From: Candidatus Thorarchaeota archaeon MP11T_1
Lineage (GTDB): Archaea; Asgardarchaeota; Thorarchaeia; Thorarchaeales; Thorarchaeaceae
Direction of reading: 5' to 3'
DNA length: 15,775 nucleotides
NCBI GenBank assembly: GCA_002825515.1
Contig: PJET01000140.1
Coordinates: 1 to 15,775 of the forward strand
In this document: piece after piece, positions 14,983 through 15,775 of the stretch
How positions within the stretch are numbered: the first letter of the stretch is position 1
Layout of the letters: the number at the start of each line of letters is the position of its first letter
Made by a program: the position numbers and the translations under genes
Notes under the pieces: model-generated
What the model was told of the DNA's origin: nothing
What the model saw: only the letters and a program-made list of their open reading frames with translations
Database searches by the model: none

Positions 14983-15377
14983 GTCTACCAGAGATGGATG
15001 ATATTGAACTTACGAAAGCTCTTGAAATGTATGTGAAAGTAGCTTATGAACTAGAGGAGGAATTAGGGATTGCTACTGTTTCAGAAATGGCAGAACGGCT
15101 AGGTGTCAAAGCACCAAGCGTGACTGCAGCACTCCAGAAGCTTGATTCAATGGGTGTAGTAAAGTATCGTCGTTATCAGAATGTAAAACTTACAAAACTT
15201 GGAAAATTCGTAGCAAAGAAACTCCTCAACCGAAACAAGACTTTGATGGACTTCCTTCTTATGATTGGGGTGGATGAGGAAACTGCAACTATTGATGCTT
15301 GCGAAATTGAACATGTTGTTAATCCAATAACAATTGAGAAGCTAACAGAGTATATGAAGAAACTCTCACATGATTGA
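14979..15377 (+). CDS. DtxR-family iron-dependent repressor
   Basis: 132 residues from TTG 14979 (GGAGGT at 14965-14970, spacing 8), overlapping the previous stop by TTGA. The helix-turn-helix is TVSEMAERLGVKAPSVTAALQKLDSMG (33-59) and the dimerisation part is about 75-130; there is no SH3-like third domain. Metal site: EMYVKVAYELEEE puts Met17 where DtxR has Met10 (MntR has Asp), and DACEIEHV puts Cys108, Glu111 and His112 where DtxR has Cys102, Glu105 and His106 (MntR has Glu at the Cys position). This points to iron rather than manganese. Ligands of the second, ancillary site (His79, Glu83, His98 in DtxR) align with Asn86, Met90 and Thr104. It is the last gene of the operon and probably binds the three sites at 11591-11642. 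Confidence 0.9.
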   Translation: MSLPEMDDIELTKALEMYVKVAYELEEELGIATVSEMAERLGVKAPSVTAALQKLDSMGVVKYRRYQNVKLTKLGKFVAKKLLNRNKTLMDFLLMIGVDEETATIDACEIEHVVNPITIEKLTEYMKKLSHD

Positions 15378-15412
15378 TAAATAGCCGTTGTCAAATGTTA
15401 AATGTGGAAGAT

Positions 15413-15452
15413 TAGTATATCTGTCAAGTATACGTTCACAAGTCGGAGGAGG
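15413..15452 (+). promoter_or_regulatory. TATA-like box and strong ribosome binding site for the last gene
   Basis: TTAGTATATC (15413-15422) is a TATA-like box, and GGAGGAGG (15445-15452) lies eight bases before ATG 15461. The predicted start of transcription (about 15440) leaves a short leader holding the ribosome binding site, so the gene has its own promoter separate from the feo operon. Confidence 0.6.
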
Positions 15453-15460
15453 CGACGCGT

Positions 15461-15775
15461 ATGAGTTCGCGACCTGATGTTCATAGAATCCTGGTAGCAG
15501 GGGATGAAGAACTAGGATTCAGTTTTTGCGCAAAGGCTCTTGATAGGACACTCGATGATCCAAGGACCAAAGCAAGAGAATCTTTGGAGGAAACTTGGCC
15601 CGAGGATGAATGGACAAAGCTTGTCACTGTTTCAGAAGATGGAGTTATCACAACCTATGAGTTAGACCTAGAACTTCATGGCCCCTGGGTATGGGAGCTC
15701 TATAGTACTTTAGAACCGAAGGATTACTTTAGAAGATTCTCTGGTGTTGTCCTTTGTGCAAATCCATTTAGAGAA
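15461..15775 (+). CDS. GTPase-fold-like protein with a degenerate P-loop (3' end cut off by window)
   Basis: 105 codons are visible. The order of elements resembles a Ras-like GTPase: a first strand and loop, HRILVAGDEELGFSF (8-22), where G-x4-G-F-S stands in place of GxxxxGKS; a middle strand (TTYELDLEL) followed by HGPWVWE, in the place of strand 3 and switch II; then FSGVVLCANPF (93-103), like the hydrophobic strand 4 of small GTPases (V-I-L-V-F-D). The P-loop lysine is replaced by Phe20, so nucleotide binding would be altered or lost. No signal peptide or membrane segment is seen. It could be a pseudo-GTPase of the kind abundant near GTPase systems in Asgard archaea, or an unrelated alpha/beta protein. 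Confidence 0.55.
   Translation, partial: MSSRPDVHRILVAGDEELGFSFCAKALDRTLDDPRTKARESLEETWPEDEWTKLVTVSEDGVITTYELDLELHGPWVWELYSTLEPKDYFRRFSGVVLCANPFRE

Noticed and set aside
1..15775. CRISPR arrays, tRNA or rRNA genes, insertion sequences, integrases
   Set aside because: No repeat-spacer pattern, cloverleaf-like sequence, transposase or integrase motif was found on reading both strands by eye.

Overview
The window looks archaeal. TATA-like boxes lie about 25-40 bases before several starts, often with no leader or a very short one. Shine-Dalgarno-dependent starts are concentrated inside the one clear operon. Two extracytoplasmic proteins have single-pass or hairpin membrane anchors, and there is a nickel-pincer LarA homologue. 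The partial gene at the right edge resembles a Ras-like GTPase with a degenerate P-loop, and together with the moderate GC content this would fit an Asgard archaeon (for example Thorarchaeota-like). That placement is inference and is not proven by anything here.

Left part (1-3689, minus strand): two extracytoplasmic membrane-anchored proteins. The first runs off the left edge. It has a signal peptide, a long ectodomain, a two-helix hairpin, and a DUF6345-like C-terminal domain with caspase-like His and Cys motifs. The second is a UshA-like 5'-nucleotidase-fold protein in which two conserved metal-ligand histidine motifs are gone.

Middle (3763-10070): mostly singly transcribed metabolic and housekeeping genes. 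They are a cytoplasmic GH3 beta-glucosidase, a split-barrel flavin/F420-type protein, a tandem GNAT acetyltransferase, a small unknown protein, a TPR protein, and cysteinyl-tRNA synthetase. The TPR gene and cysS diverge from a 68-base gap with one TTTAAA core that may serve both directions. A perfect 22-base palindrome lies between cysS and the convergent LarA-like gene.

Right part (10137-15377): a LarA-like nickel-pincer racemase/epimerase homologue diverges from a tightly overlapping six-gene ferrous-iron operon. The order is feoA (with a His-rich insertion), feoB G-domain, feoB membrane domain (encoded separately), a four-helix membrane protein of unknown function, a FeoC-like winged-helix protein with four cysteines, and a DtxR-type iron repressor. 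Upstream are three copies of TTAG-N6-CTAA spaced exactly 19 bases apart, a very likely operator array for the repressor at the operon's end. The region reads as a self-contained, autoregulated Fe(II) uptake unit. It is the most interesting system in the window.

Right edge (15461-15775): a partial GTPase-fold-like protein with its own promoter and a strong Shine-Dalgarno. No tRNA, rRNA, CRISPR array, insertion sequence or integrase was seen.
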